From Anaspis maculata (lineage: Eukaryota; Arthropoda; Insecta; Coleoptera; Scraptiidae), in contig OX421963.1 of NCBI GenBank assembly GCA_949128115.1, forward strand, positions 79,851,635 to 79,915,634: 64,000 nucleotides of DNA, in the 5' to 3' direction. Below, piece by piece: positions 1-10,421 of the stretch. Both the position numbers and the translations under genes were made by a program. Below the pieces are notes generated by a model that was not told where the DNA came from, searched no databases, and saw only the letters and a list, made by a program, of their open reading frames with translations. Each line of letters starts with the position of its first letter. The first letter of the stretch is position 1.

Positions 1-861
1 ATCGATCTGACAAGACGTGACAATAGAACCGAAGCTTCTGACTCGAGGCGAGGAGTGCTCAAAGTTTTGAGAGGAGCCACACGAGTTTTAGCTCTGATGA
101 TATGAGCCGAAAAAACATCAGAAGAAGAAAAAGATTGTGATGCGCAAGTGAAGGACCGCGACCGTGCCTCTCATTGAGGCATCACCAAACCCGATGAGTT
201 GAACTTTGGTGGACGAAGGAGGCAAAATGCAACGAAGAATTTGGAGATTAGACAACAACGGTAATTTGTTGTAAACAACTTTCCCAAGATCGTAAAGATC
301 AGAAGGCAAGGCACCATTCCAATCGCTCTTGGCCAACCACAGGAGCTGCATCAAATACTTGAAATAAAAAATCACCGGGCTCAGATAGCCATTGACATCG
401 TACATTCAGGGCGTCAGAGATAGACTTGGCACCAAAAACAATGTCATCGATATACCATGATGTAGCAAGAACTAAAGCAGCACGCGGATAATTTTTTCCC
501 TCATCTACTATCAATTGCCTCAAATTACGCTGGGTTGAAAAAGGACTGCAAGACATTCCAAAAGTGACGCGATTCAATTCCCACTCTTGAATTGGCTGGG
601 AAGTAGAAGAACGCCAGAACAAATGTTGATAAGAGCAATCTTGCGGTGATAACAAAATGACACGGTACATTTGTTTGATGTCGCAAGTTAAACCGACGCG
701 ATGCCTGCGAAAATTAGTTATGATGCTTTCAATGTCACTTTGCAGCTTCGGGCCGACATGAAAGGCATTGTTAAGCGTTCTGGCTGTAGTGCTTGTCTGA
801 GAAGGATTGAAAACAACACGCAATGCAGTGGTCGAACTTTCTTTCAGAACGCCGTGATGCG
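1..861 (-). pseudogene. BEL/Pao retrotransposon pol fragment (reverse transcriptase and downstream connection)
   Basis: Read on the minus strand, this is part of a BEL/Pao polyprotein that copies retroelement RNA into DNA. The piece opens near 861 with HHGVLKESSTTALRVVFNPS, the family's RT entry block. It then runs through LNNAFHVGPKLQ, a DIKQMYR segment carrying the first catalytic aspartate, and YIDDI near 430, the variant of the YxDD box. After a frameshift at about 405 it continues as GYLSPVIFYFKYLMQLLW and RCILPPSSTKVQLIGFGDAS, the usual BEL post-RT segment. In another frame KTRVAPLKTLSTPRLE runs to base 1, so the window edge cuts the element. Frameshifts near 405 and 120 make it a pseudogene. 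The 5' boundary coincides with a minisatellite. The family call is firm; clade within BEL/Pao is not resolved. Confidence 0.9.
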
Positions 862-965
862 CAATTGACAGAAAAAAGTCACAATTGACAGAAAAAGTGG
901 CAATTGCCATAATAATGTCGCAATTGCCGGAAAGAAGTGTCAATTGACAGAAAAATGTGGCAATC
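862..965. repeat. 20-bp minisatellite with CAATTG core
   Basis: Five consecutive units of 19-20 bp begin with CAATTG at 862, 882, 901, 921 and 941, and a weak sixth starts at 961. Units vary after the core (CAATTGACAGAAAAA and CAATTGCCGGAAAGA types). The array is readable on the minus strand in frame with the BEL fragment, but it is not part of the normal BEL protein. Confidence 0.85.
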
Positions 966-2537
966 ACAAAAAAAATAGAACTTTCATGTCCGCTCTGCAC
1001 CTTCGTAACCTTCTGTTGTTTTGACATTTTATAATTCTCAGATTTTCGTGGCGTGATATCTGATACTGATGCCGCGCGAGAAATGGACCGAAAGAACGGC
1101 ATGAGTCGCCTCAAAATTTATTGCTAGACACACACCACACGTGTATACGTAGTTTTGAATTCAACCGCAGTGCCAGGCTGTCCCTGAATACATCTTATAT
1201 GAATCTTTGCGTAAATAATTGGGTTTGCGTGGCTGTTTACGCAATATGTGGCCGGAGCTAATTGTGATTCTTGAAAGCTTTATCGGCATCCTGGGGGAAA
1301 TTAAGTTCGGGACCGTACGCCGCATGCACAAAAAGCCCTTTTGAGTTGCTCTAAATTTGATTTTATACACCGCCGCCGCAGAGGAGCGCCGCCGCCTCCT
1401 CTGTATTATGCAAGATTAGCTCCGGAACTCTCGTTTTTGAAAGCTCGCGGCACACATCCGCAGGTGCAATAATTATTAATATATTGCATGCAGCACGAGC
1501 TTCCATAATAGGTAGGTACCTACCTTTTACGTGGAGCTCACTCGCCTCTGTGTGGCTGCACGATGCACCGGAAATGCAACAATGCGGAGAAGGATTATTA
1601 ATTTTTCAAAGTTTGCGCGTTTGATCGAGTCTGCTCTGCGAGAACACAGGGCATTTTCCCAAGGCAAAGAAGCCCGCGGGAGAAGAGAATCACCGGGCGA
1701 GTTGAAAGGCGACGGAGGACGCGGAGGTCAAGTAGTGTAATGCGAAATTGCTTGTTATTCCGAAAGGGCCACCGTGTTTAGGCAATAATTAAAAAAGTTG
1801 TTGACGTTGTCGGCGCGAGAGCAGAGAGAGGGCTGGCTGGCGTGTGATATTTCATTCCGGCGGCGGGCAAAAGTGCCGCAGTAAATATTATAGGAACTGC
1901 GTTATTAAAAAACGCGCCCGACCAGACCCACAAGTGGATGATTGAGGAAGAGGAAGAAGAAGAAGCCCCCCGGAAAAGAGAGGGAGAGTGCAAAAGAAGA
2001 ACCTTAGCCGACTCGATAAATCAAACGTATGGAAAATTAATAATCACGAAATAGATCGCCGACCAAGCGCCGTGTAGTCCCGGAACAAAATGAGAAACGT
2101 GACGAGAAACAAGCGCAAAATGCAATAAAAATAAATCAAAAAACGCGGCGCGTAGTGGAAGGTTCTGGCCGGCAGCCCTGCGGAAGTGGAAGAGTATCAC
2201 GTCTAAATCGCCCCATAGCATAGGCCGATATTGGCAATACGCCTTTATAGACACAAAGATTGTGTATATCGAAGAAAACTGGACTATATTTGAAGGTGGG
2301 ATAGGGATACTAGAGATATTCTTTCAGGAAGTGAAACGTATGAGCGAAATCAAAAAATATTCCACGTCACGTATGCTAGTGCATTTGTTGAAGCTTTTCA
2401 GGTTGCCATCAAAATATGCATTGTCACTCTTTTACAGTAGTTGTGAGATTATTTGTACGGTTGCAACTATCAAATAGGTACGAAGCCGTAAAGACGACAT
2501 TTTGCAAATGCAAATGAATATTCTTGTCCGCTCAATA
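966..2537. other. Unassigned sequence, GC-richer than surroundings
   Basis: No coding region, tRNA or repeat array is supported. From about 1,370 to 2,250 the sequence is GC-richer, with CCGCC and GAAGAGGAAG tracts and a GTAGGTACCTACC palindrome near 1,512. Short open frames exist on both strands but match nothing recognisable and overlap each other. It resembles unique host intergenic or intronic DNA. Confidence 0.5.
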
Positions 2538-3536
2538 TACAGGGTGGTCCAGGATTATTCTGAAAAATTTCAATGATTGATAGAGCACAAAAAACCAATA
2601 AAATCAAACCAAAAAAAAACATAGACCAAAAATGCATATTAACGGAGATATGGCCCGTCAAAGTTGAGGGTAAAAAACCGTTTTTCTTTCATAACTTCTA
2701 AACCATCAAACCGATTCTGCTCAAATTGATGAACCTTCACTACGTTTCCATGGAGAATTAAAATCGATTTGAGTTTCAAGGTCGATTCGGCAAATTCTGG
2801 GATCGTATCGGGATCGGATCGAAATAATACTCATGGAAACTCAATCGGATTGGATAGAAACATCAACAAACAGAAACTGATACATAACAATGAGTAAAAC
2901 CGCTGTTCCGGTCGCATCGAGGGGGTTTGAAATTTCAAAAACACTGAATACCCGTAACTCTTTATTTTTATCATATACAGGGTGATTCACCACCAAATGG
3001 ACATAGCTCAAGGGTAGGTCCAGTTTTTTCCAGACGAACCAGGATCTGGTTTTTAAATTTTTCTAACGCTTCCCGTTTCGAAGCTACAGGGTGATTCATG
3101 TATTTCGTAGAATTTTTTGACAAGTCATAACTTCAGAACGACCGAATGGATTGGATTGAAATTTTGTGAGTTGATTCTTCTATTGATATCTGACATATCG
3201 TCCTATCAAAAAGCTCAAAATTTCTAGGGCCGGCCTTGAAAAAAAAATTCAAAGCTTTTTCCAAAAATTCATTCTCATGTTCAGAAATAGCATGAAACAT
3301 GCTATTGAAATCGCAAAAAAATTGCTTGGCACCATTAAGCTGTCAAAAAAAAATTGATAATCCTGATGATTTTTGAGGTTAGGATTTTTTGTAAATTGAT
3401 ATTTTTAAATATTCACAAATGATCTATCATGTCCCAAATTTCATCCGTTTCGTCAGAAAAATAAAAATGACATTTTTCTCGTTTTCTCAGTATGTAGTAA
3501 CAAAAAGTTTCAGCCGAGTTTTCAAAAAATTATTGT

Positions 3537-3594
3537 TACGTCCCTCAGCTCCACTCATATCCCAAATTGAGCTGAAGCTGAGGGACGTAACAAA
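3537..3594. repeat. Central hairpin of foldback element 1
   Basis: GTTACGTCCCTCAGCT and its reverse complement AGCTGAGGGACGTAAC flank a short loop. The pair marks the symmetry centre of the large inverted repeat. Confidence 0.85.
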
Positions 3595-4437
3595 TTTTTT
3601 TTGAAAACTGATGAAATTTTTTGTTACTACTGAGAAAACGAGAAAAATGTCATTTCTATTTTTTTGACGAAACGCCTAAAATTCTGGGCCATAATAGGTC
3701 ATTCGCAAATATTTGGAAATATCGATTTACAAAAAATCCTTACCTCAAAAATCATTACGATTATCAAAATTTTCTTGACAGCTCAATGGTGCCAAGCAAT
3801 TTTTTGCGATATTATCAGCATGTTTCATGTAGTTTCTGAATTTTGAAATGAATTTTGATAAATATGCATACAGAATGTCTTTTTTTTTTTGAAAAAAAAT
3901 ATTTGAAGTTTTTTTACAAGGCCGGCCCTAGAAATTTCAAACTGTTTGATAAGGCAATGTGTCAGATATCAATAGAAAAATCAACCCACAAAATTCCAAT
4001 CCAATCCATTCGGTCGTTCTGAAGATACAGCTTGTCAAAAAATTCGACAACATACATGAATCACCCTGTAACTTTGAAACGAACAGTGTTAGAAAAACTT
4101 CAAAGCCAGATCCTGGTTTGCCTGGAAAAACTGGACCCACCCTTAGGCTATGTCCATTTGGTGGTGAATCACCCTGTATGCTACTTTGAATCGGTAACTT
4201 GGTAACACGACAGAAGCAAACTATAACAGATTTTCAAAATGCATTTCCTTATCACACAAATATCTACATTTGACAACTACTTTTTTGTCAAGAGCTTCAG
4301 TTTTTTACCTTCAACATTGACAGGCTATCTCCGTTGATACCTATGCCTTTTTGATATATGGTTTTTGGGTTTGTTCTTATTGTTTTCTCATTCTCTATCG
4401 ATCTTAGAAATTTTTCAGATTATTCCTGAACCACCCT

Positions 4438-5560
4438 CCCAGGCAACACACTTTCGTTCAATAAACTTTTTTTTTTGTCAGAAACTGAAGAAATATACGG
4501 TATATGGTAAACGTAAAATCAATGTCAGAATGTCCGCGACTTAAACCAATATATTGGCCAATTGTTCAGTGTAATTTATACGTTTTTATCATCTATGTAA
4601 ACTACCAACAATAAGCGTATAAATCCAACCTTTATTCAATGTCAGAACGTTGCCAACTTATACCAAAATTATTTGGGTAATTTATACGTTTTTAAAGAAT
4701 ATGTTAAGTACCAATAATAAGCGTAAGATTGTTTTTTATTACACATTAGCAGCCAAATCAAGCCATGCATTTGCGAATCGCGACGTGTACTAGGCGCGCA
4801 TTCGTTCGACTTGATGATCGAACGTACAACGAACGTATTTGATTTACATAAAATAAGCGTTTATGCTTAACGTATAAATTAATAATTAGACCTTTACGTA
4901 ACTGAATAGCTATTGCATGGTTTATTGATTATGTATTTCCAACGTTTCATATACGAACATATCAATCGTTTGAAAAAAAACATAAATTCAACCATTCTTC
5001 AGCACCATTAGCTTCAGCATCGTTTTTAGACGTCCAATAAACGTTTCTGTTTCACTTGATCTAAACGTTGATGATATACGTGTGAAATGTGCATAAGAAC
5101 TACCAATAAATAGCCATAACATGGTTCACATTTTATTTATTCAAAATGTATATTATACCTGGATGTCATTCGTTTAAAATCTATATAAATTAAATCATTT
5201 TCCAAGAAAATAGATGGAACATTTATTTTAAATGTGGAATATACATTTTCATTTCACCTGAAAAAAACGTTTTTGCAGTTCGTGAAATATACTTATTTAA
5301 ATTATGGACAAGAATGGTTCACGTTTGATTTGTTAAAGTCGTTGAATAAACTATGATATTATTCGTTTGAATTCAATAGATAATAAATTACATTTACAAA
5401 AATGGGTTTTTGCATACGTTTATAAAACAATTTTCAATCGTTTAGTTATAAATTCGTTCAATATAAACGTATATGCGATATACCTTTACCAGACATAAAC
5501 CAAAAATATACCGATTATACGTTGAATAAACGTTTATTAAATTAACGTGTGTTGCCTGGG
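4438..5560. mobile_element. CCCAGGCAACAC-ended non-autonomous element, nested in foldback element 1
   Basis: The left end CCCAGGCAACACAC (4,438) is matched by GTGTGTTGCCTGGG at the right (5,547-5,560), and similarity continues inward for about 40 bp (AATAAACTTT against AATAAACGTT). The body is AT-rich, has no long open frame, and repeats AAACGT and TTTATACG motifs many times, including a tandem-like pair of about 105-125 bp at 4,510-4,740 with AATGTCAGAA and AATAAGCGTA landmarks. It sits between ACCACCCT and CTGTAC, so CT is shared by the two flanks and the host foldback element loses only its last three bases to the far side. Confidence 0.8.
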
Positions 5561-5585
5561 CTGTACTTATACATTTGTTGAATAA

Positions 5586-5860
5586 TTTCGAAATTTCGCT
5601 CCAATTAGATAATATTTTGGCTTAATAACAGAAATTTTGGCTCAATAATGCGATATTTCGCCTTAATAAGCAAAATTTTGGCTTACTAACACGAAATTTC
5701 GGTTTGATAGGGCAAAATTTCGCCTTAATAACGTGAAATTTTGGCATAATGAGGCGATAGTTTGTCTTGAAAAGGAGAAATTTTGCCTCAAAAACGTAAT
5801 ATTTCGACTTGATAACACAAAATTTTGGCTTACCAAGGCGATATTTCGCCTTAATAAAAC
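5586..5860. repeat. 24-bp minisatellite
   Basis: About eleven degenerate units of about 24 bp alternate AAATTTTGGCTTAATAA and GATATTTCGCCTTAATAA types. Because 24 is a multiple of three, the minus strand stays open from 5,954 to 5,622 and encodes an octapeptide-like pattern (IKAKF, IKPKF, VSKPKF). I treat the reading frame as a by-product of the repeat, not a gene. Confidence 0.8.
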
Positions 5861-5965
5861 TGCACATTTCAGGCCGCGTTTTATGTTCCGATGACTTTAC
5901 ATCGCCAATTTGATAATTGCAGCCGTGAGTACGAATTGTCGCACAACTGTACATTTATGTCGAAA

Positions 5966-6186
5966 CCGAGGGGTAAACCACCTTGGAAATCTGGTGTACA
6001 CTTCCATGGAAATCATATTGGAAATCATTTGGAAATCATTGTATATCATTTGGAAATCATTTGGAAATCATTGAAAATCATTGGAAATCACTGGAAATCA
6101 TTGAAAATCTTTGTAAATCATTGGAAATCATTCAAAAATAATTCGAAATCGGTGTACAAAAATTCCGTCAGTGGTTTACCTCTCGG
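5966..6186. mobile_element. 221-bp MITE with 6-bp target-site duplication
   Basis: The left terminus CCGAGGGGTAAACCAC (5,966) is mirrored by GTGGTTTACCTCTCGG (to 6,186), one mismatch in 16. TCGAAA lies immediately outside both ends (5,960-5,965 and 6,187-6,192), a perfect 6-bp target-site duplication. The interior is filled by a GGAAATCATT-type minisatellite. No coding capacity; the transposase family cannot be named from this alone. Confidence 0.85.
6006..6152. repeat. 10- to 11-bp GGAAATCATT minisatellite inside the MITE
   Basis: Roughly thirteen copies of GGAAATCATT or TGGAAATCATT with point changes (GTATATCATT, GAAAATCATT) run head to tail and occupy most of the space between the MITE ends. 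A plus-strand open frame across it is a shadow of the repeat. Confidence 0.9.
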
Positions 6187-6224
6187 TCGAAACAATCATC
6201 ATACGGCAATGCTATGATGAGGGT

Positions 6225-7258
6225 CAGTGGCGCCGAATAGACCATTTTTTGTGGCGATCGCCATACCTCAAAATGAGGGGGGGGGGTCTGGGGAGGAAAA
6301 GAATAGGGAAAAGAAGAAAAGAAAAAAGGAGAAAAAAGAAAGAATAGAAGAGGAAGAGAGATTTACCCAGCAAATCATTGGATATTAGTATTATTAGGTA
6401 CATTGAATCTGAATGACAGTTATTTACGATGTACCTAGGTATAGGTACCGTATGATCAAAACCATTCTACCTCAAGAGTGCTATATGACTCCTTTTTGTC
6501 TTTTTCAATTGTTGATAATATGTCTTGCAATTTACTTCAGAGTGACATCTGCATGTTGTTTCGAAATCTTCAATGCATGTCGATAAGGAATACGACCACT
6601 CTCCGTTTCCCAATTTTGTGCTAGGTATTTCAAAAATAACTCTCGATAATGAAAGCTTTTTATTCAGTTTTTAACATTTTCAAAGACACATTGGCATTTA
6701 ACAGTTCATTCAGTCATTATGGTCGCGATTATGGCAAACCCTTGATATACAGGTGTCCCGGAATAACTGTTACAAAATTCAAAGAAGGATAGAAAATTGA
6801 AAAACGTATAATAACGGAGATACAGGCCTTCAAAGTTGTTTTCTAAGAACAGTTTCTTTTACATAACTTTCGAACCGTTGAATCGGTTTTATTACTTTTG
6901 ATATAACTGGGGCCACCCAATTTAACAAGAGATCTTGACCCACAAACTACGCAGCAATATTTTCTGTCAAAGTTCCTAAACTTGAAATTTAGCCTATGTC
7001 CATCTAGGTAGGTAACTTAAGGGTTATTTTTTAGAGTTCTCGAAAATTTATAAATTTGAGAAGATAATGAAATCAAAAATCTATGGACAATTTGGTCAGC
7101 GGCTTTCCTTTTTTTGCTTATTATTGTTAATATTATTATTATTCCGAAAAAATTTCGCCTGCGGCGCTAACTGCATGACCGTAGCATAGCAAAAGGGAGG
7201 GGGGGGGGCGCTAAAATTTTCTTCGCCATAGTAACTTTTCATGAGTTCGGCGCCACTG
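6225..7258. mobile_element. CAGTGGCGCCGAA-ended non-autonomous DNA element
   Basis: CAGTGGCGCCGAA at 6,225 is matched in reverse at 7,246-7,258, and both ends are followed inward by a G- or C-run (6,281-6,290 and 7,198-7,208) and GGCGA. The interior contains a purine-only-like tract of about 70 bases (6,290-6,365) and no open frame of note. Flanks share GAGGG imperfectly, so the duplication length is uncertain; a hAT-like origin is possible from the CAGTGG start but is not proven. Confidence 0.65.
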
Positions 7259-8443
7259 AGGGGGACTCTATAGCAGATTAGTCACAGTACTTTTCAACTT
7301 TCTACTTAGTATTGAGGGATAAATTTCAAGTTTCAAGGAAATTTTGAACTATGAATCTAAGTCGGACTTGAAATCGATATGAGCATGAGCCTTTTCCTTT
7401 ATGAGCCTTTAGTGTGTAGCGATGAAGCAAGTCGCCTTTTTTCTACGTCTTGCGGTTTACATCGTCTCGTGTGCTTCACTACTAGGTACAGTTCTAAAAC
7501 CCCATAAAGTGACATTACCCTGTGGATTTGTGCATCAGACCCGGCGTGTGTGTGTATCGTATCGCTTCCAATAAAGAACTTGTAAAAATAAAAATAATAA
7601 AAAACAAGCAGGTTTCCGCAACCGCTGGGGGATGCCTCTCGGCTTCTCTGTGTATATACTACGCCTCCAAACTTTTCCCAATAAAATAATTCTATTTGAA
7701 GCCGGCAACGGCACCCACAAAGTCTCTGCAGCGCGTTAGCCCAAATAGGAATATACGGCCGTTCCCATTAGGCGCGGAATAAATATTTATTGGAGAAGAC
7801 GAAAAGGGATGCGATCATCATGGTCTGCGCTCCGCAGTCCGGCGGAATTAACTTTTCAGTAGCTCTTTTTTCCCTTCCCGCCAGCGGTGGTAGCCAGCGT
7901 GCGGTTTGTTAGCAGCATCAGCAGCAGGAGGGTTTTTAGAATCCCGTTTGGTGTATTACTGGTTGCATAGCGGTGATAATTGGACCACACACACAACGTA
8001 CGCATACAAAGGGTTTTTATGCCGAAACGCGTTTACGCACGGTTCCTTCGGATCGGAAAGCCTGGGGAATAAATGATAGGGGATGGTGCGTGCTCGGCAT
8101 CTGCAACTAATTACTCATAGTATCTAATTCGCTAATTGGGAACACGACCCGACTATCTAATATTGAGGAATCATGCTTCACACCTGTGGGTTACCACCTG
8201 CATAAACGGCATTATCTGGTGATGCTATGGCGCTTTGTCCGCCGAATTATTGTAAGCATTATTATTGACGCTGATGATGATGATGGCGGTGATGATGATG
8301 ATGCTACCGCCGAAGGTGTTTGGGCAATTCAGCAATTTTGGGCGTGGTGCGTTATATTGCTCGTAATTATTGCTGTAAACCTATGTTTGCATATAATAAA
8401 GTGTTGCCGTTGCAGGTACCTATCGATTGTTTAATTGGAAAAC
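7259..8443. other. Unassigned sequence
   Basis: Mixed-composition unique sequence with a GATGAT microsatellite near 8,271-8,302 and GC-richer patches at 7,700-8,100. A plus-strand open frame at 8,186-8,434 is driven by the GAT repeat (Asp run) plus hydrophobic codons and is not convincing as a gene. Confidence 0.45.
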
Positions 8444-8766
8444 CAGGCCCGTAGCTAGGATACTTTTATAGAGGGGGCAAGAGCAATTTTCAGGGGGGCA
8501 TACATATATTCTCATGGGTGGCCTAGGAAACATTGAGTCGCAAGCGAAAATTTTTTGTAAAAAGGAGCGTGGTCAAAAAACTGTATTTTTTTACTTGCAA
8601 AAATGAAAAACTTGAACTTTATAATGAAAAAATCTAAACAAAAAATCATTCCGGATCGCAATAGCGCATTTTTACAGCCACTGAACTTTCCCAGAAAAAG
8701 TTGAAATAGATCTTGTTCGTTCTATTTCGCTCAAATGCCAAGAACACCAAATGAGCCAGCGCTGAT

Positions 8767-9430
8767 GACCGTCTAGGCATCACCCCAAAATTTTGTCTCG
8801 GTTAAAGTGGCAATTCCTCGAGAAAGCATCGCCTGAATTTGAAAATTTTTAAGGTGCCCGATAGAGTAATCCTTTCACTACAAGTTACCACCTTAGATCA
8901 CCCGACTGTTGACTGTTTTTGTGATTTATGAACTGAAAAGTAAGCTGTGAAAGAGCAGCCATGATAAGACAAATTGGTTGTTATGGCAATTGTAATGCAT
9001 CGGATACTTGCCACTGATGCATTTTGAACCACCCTGGGCTATGCATGTAATGCAATGTCGCAGCATGGTTGATTTGTCATAGTCTCAAAAGAGGTGCAGG
9101 ACTGCAGGTCCCTCACCACTTCTAAGGGCCGATGGGATCAAATTGTTTCATGATACATTATTACGCTTTCCAAAAATGTTACGTCCTTGAAAATTCTGCG
9201 ACATGTTTTCTCAAAACGGGGCATTGCTGAAGTCAGGGCTTTTTGCGCTCCTTTCATTGTCACCCTGTATATCGTACATAGGGTTAACAATCGAGTGAGT
9301 GAAGGTGGTAGCTTGTAGTTGATGGATTACTCTATCGAGCACTACAAAAATTTTTGAAATCGGCTGATGTTTTCTCGAGAAATTGTCTTTTTAACCGAAA
9401 CAAATGTCGGGTCGATCCCTAGACCATTTG
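8767..9430. mobile_element. Inverted-repeat element nested in the hAT-like element
   Basis: Arms at about 8,767-8,905 and 9,290-9,430 are inverted copies. Shared landmarks are CTCGAGAAA, CGATAGAGTAATCC against GGATTACTCTATCG, and CTACAAG with CCACCTT. The loop carries a CACCCTGTATA motif at 9,262, the same terminal motif seen in the large foldback elements. Termini are not sharply defined. Confidence 0.6.
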
Positions 9431-9477
9431 GGTGTGTATATTCAGATTTCGTAATTCATCATCATGATAGGTACATA

Positions 9478-10421
9478 GGGGAAGAGAGGCGAAAATCGAC
9501 CGGCAGTCTAATATCGACCGCACCACTGTGGCCCACCCTGTAAGTTTTTTGGAATCATGACACAGGGTGCCATCTAGCATTTTGCAAGTGAACTCCAGCA
9601 CAGCTGTCGGTCAGCCATTTATTTGAAGCGCTTGACTGACAGAAACGAATTATTGTTTTCGGCCGATATGATTTAAGTTCAGGAGTGTTTATGATAACGT
9701 ATTGCAGACTTTTCATTGTAGTTAGATTTAGGTCTCCTGGTGTAATGTACCAAGGATCATTGATAGTAATTTTGTGTAGTAGGCCTAGTTCCATAATCTA
9801 ACCTGGTTCTTCATCGTCAAAGAATTGTTTTTTGCTTTTGTTGTCGGCCATAATCGACCAGGTTGGTCGATATTGTACAAATGGAGTTTTATACATCATT
9901 TCAGATGCCTCGCGGAAAATAACGGTGAAAAACGAATCGCGCCTCGTGTGGTGCGAAAATGACCTGATGAGGTTCCTGAGAGTACTTACTCAGGAATTAT
10001 TTCCAATTTTATCTGTTAATCTTATAGGTTCCTATCATGGGAATCGTTCTAGGTTAATGTTAGGAAAAGGGGGGCAAAATCAAAATCAAAAACTAGATTT
10101 TTTTCGAAAAGGGATGTTTAGACTTGTATTTTTGCGCTTTTGCTAAGCATGCAGACTACAAAATGGCTAAGAAAACGTGCGATCGATATTATCCGACCTG
10201 GTGGTCGATTTTACCCCACTGGTCGATATTACCCGCTGAAATTTTCACTTTGCTTTCGAATTTTTTTTACAAAAATGTTTCTACTTAGTGAGTGACTATT
10301 CAAGGTTTTGGGTAGTTGAATGGTTGGGGAATATGGTACAAAACGTACAGCCTTGACAGTACACATGGCGACTGGTTTTGAATTTTTTGCCTTAAGTGGT
10401 CGATATTCACCTGCTCTCCCC
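9478..10421. mobile_element. GGGGAGAG-ended element with TA flanks, nested
   Basis: Left end GGGGAAGAGAGGCGAAAATC and right end (read in reverse) GGGGAGAGCAGGTGAATATC each continue into ATCGACC. TA lies on both sides (9,476-9,477 and 10,422-10,423). ATCGACC or its reverse is repeated at both ends and in the body. A 104-codon plus-strand frame at 9,832-10,146 has no recognisable domain. The TA duplication suggests Tc1/mariner-type mobilisation. Confidence 0.65.

Larger units (their letters stand above)
2540..5563. mobile_element. Foldback element 1 (long inverted arms, TA target duplication), interrupted by another element
   Basis: The left end CAGGGTGGTCCAGGATTATT at 2,540 is mirrored at the right by sequence reading inward from about 4,437, with the last three bases (CTG) displaced to 5,561-5,563 by the insertion at 4,438-5,560. 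TA precedes the left end (2,538-2,539) and follows the right end (5,564-5,565). Arms of about 0.9-1.0 kb are imperfect inverted copies (about 85 percent by eye) and meet at a tight palindrome near 3,537-3,594 built on GTTACGTCCCTCAGCT. Two further CAGGGTGATTC termini per arm lie at 2,978 and 3,087, mirrored at 4,176 and 4,068, giving three concentric ends. No transposase frame was found. The TA duplication suggests mobilisation by a Tc1/mariner-type enzyme, an inference. Confidence 0.85.

Noticed and set aside
862..965. CRISPR-like array
   Set aside because: Units are contiguous and degenerate without spacers, in a eukaryotic retroelement setting; it is a minisatellite.
5622..5954. 110-codon minus-strand frame
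   Set aside because: It follows the 24-bp minisatellite; the repeat explains the open frame and no start context or domain supports a gene.
8186..8434. Plus-strand frame with Asp run and hydrophobic tail
   Set aside because: The Asp run is a GAT microsatellite and the rest has no recognisable domain.
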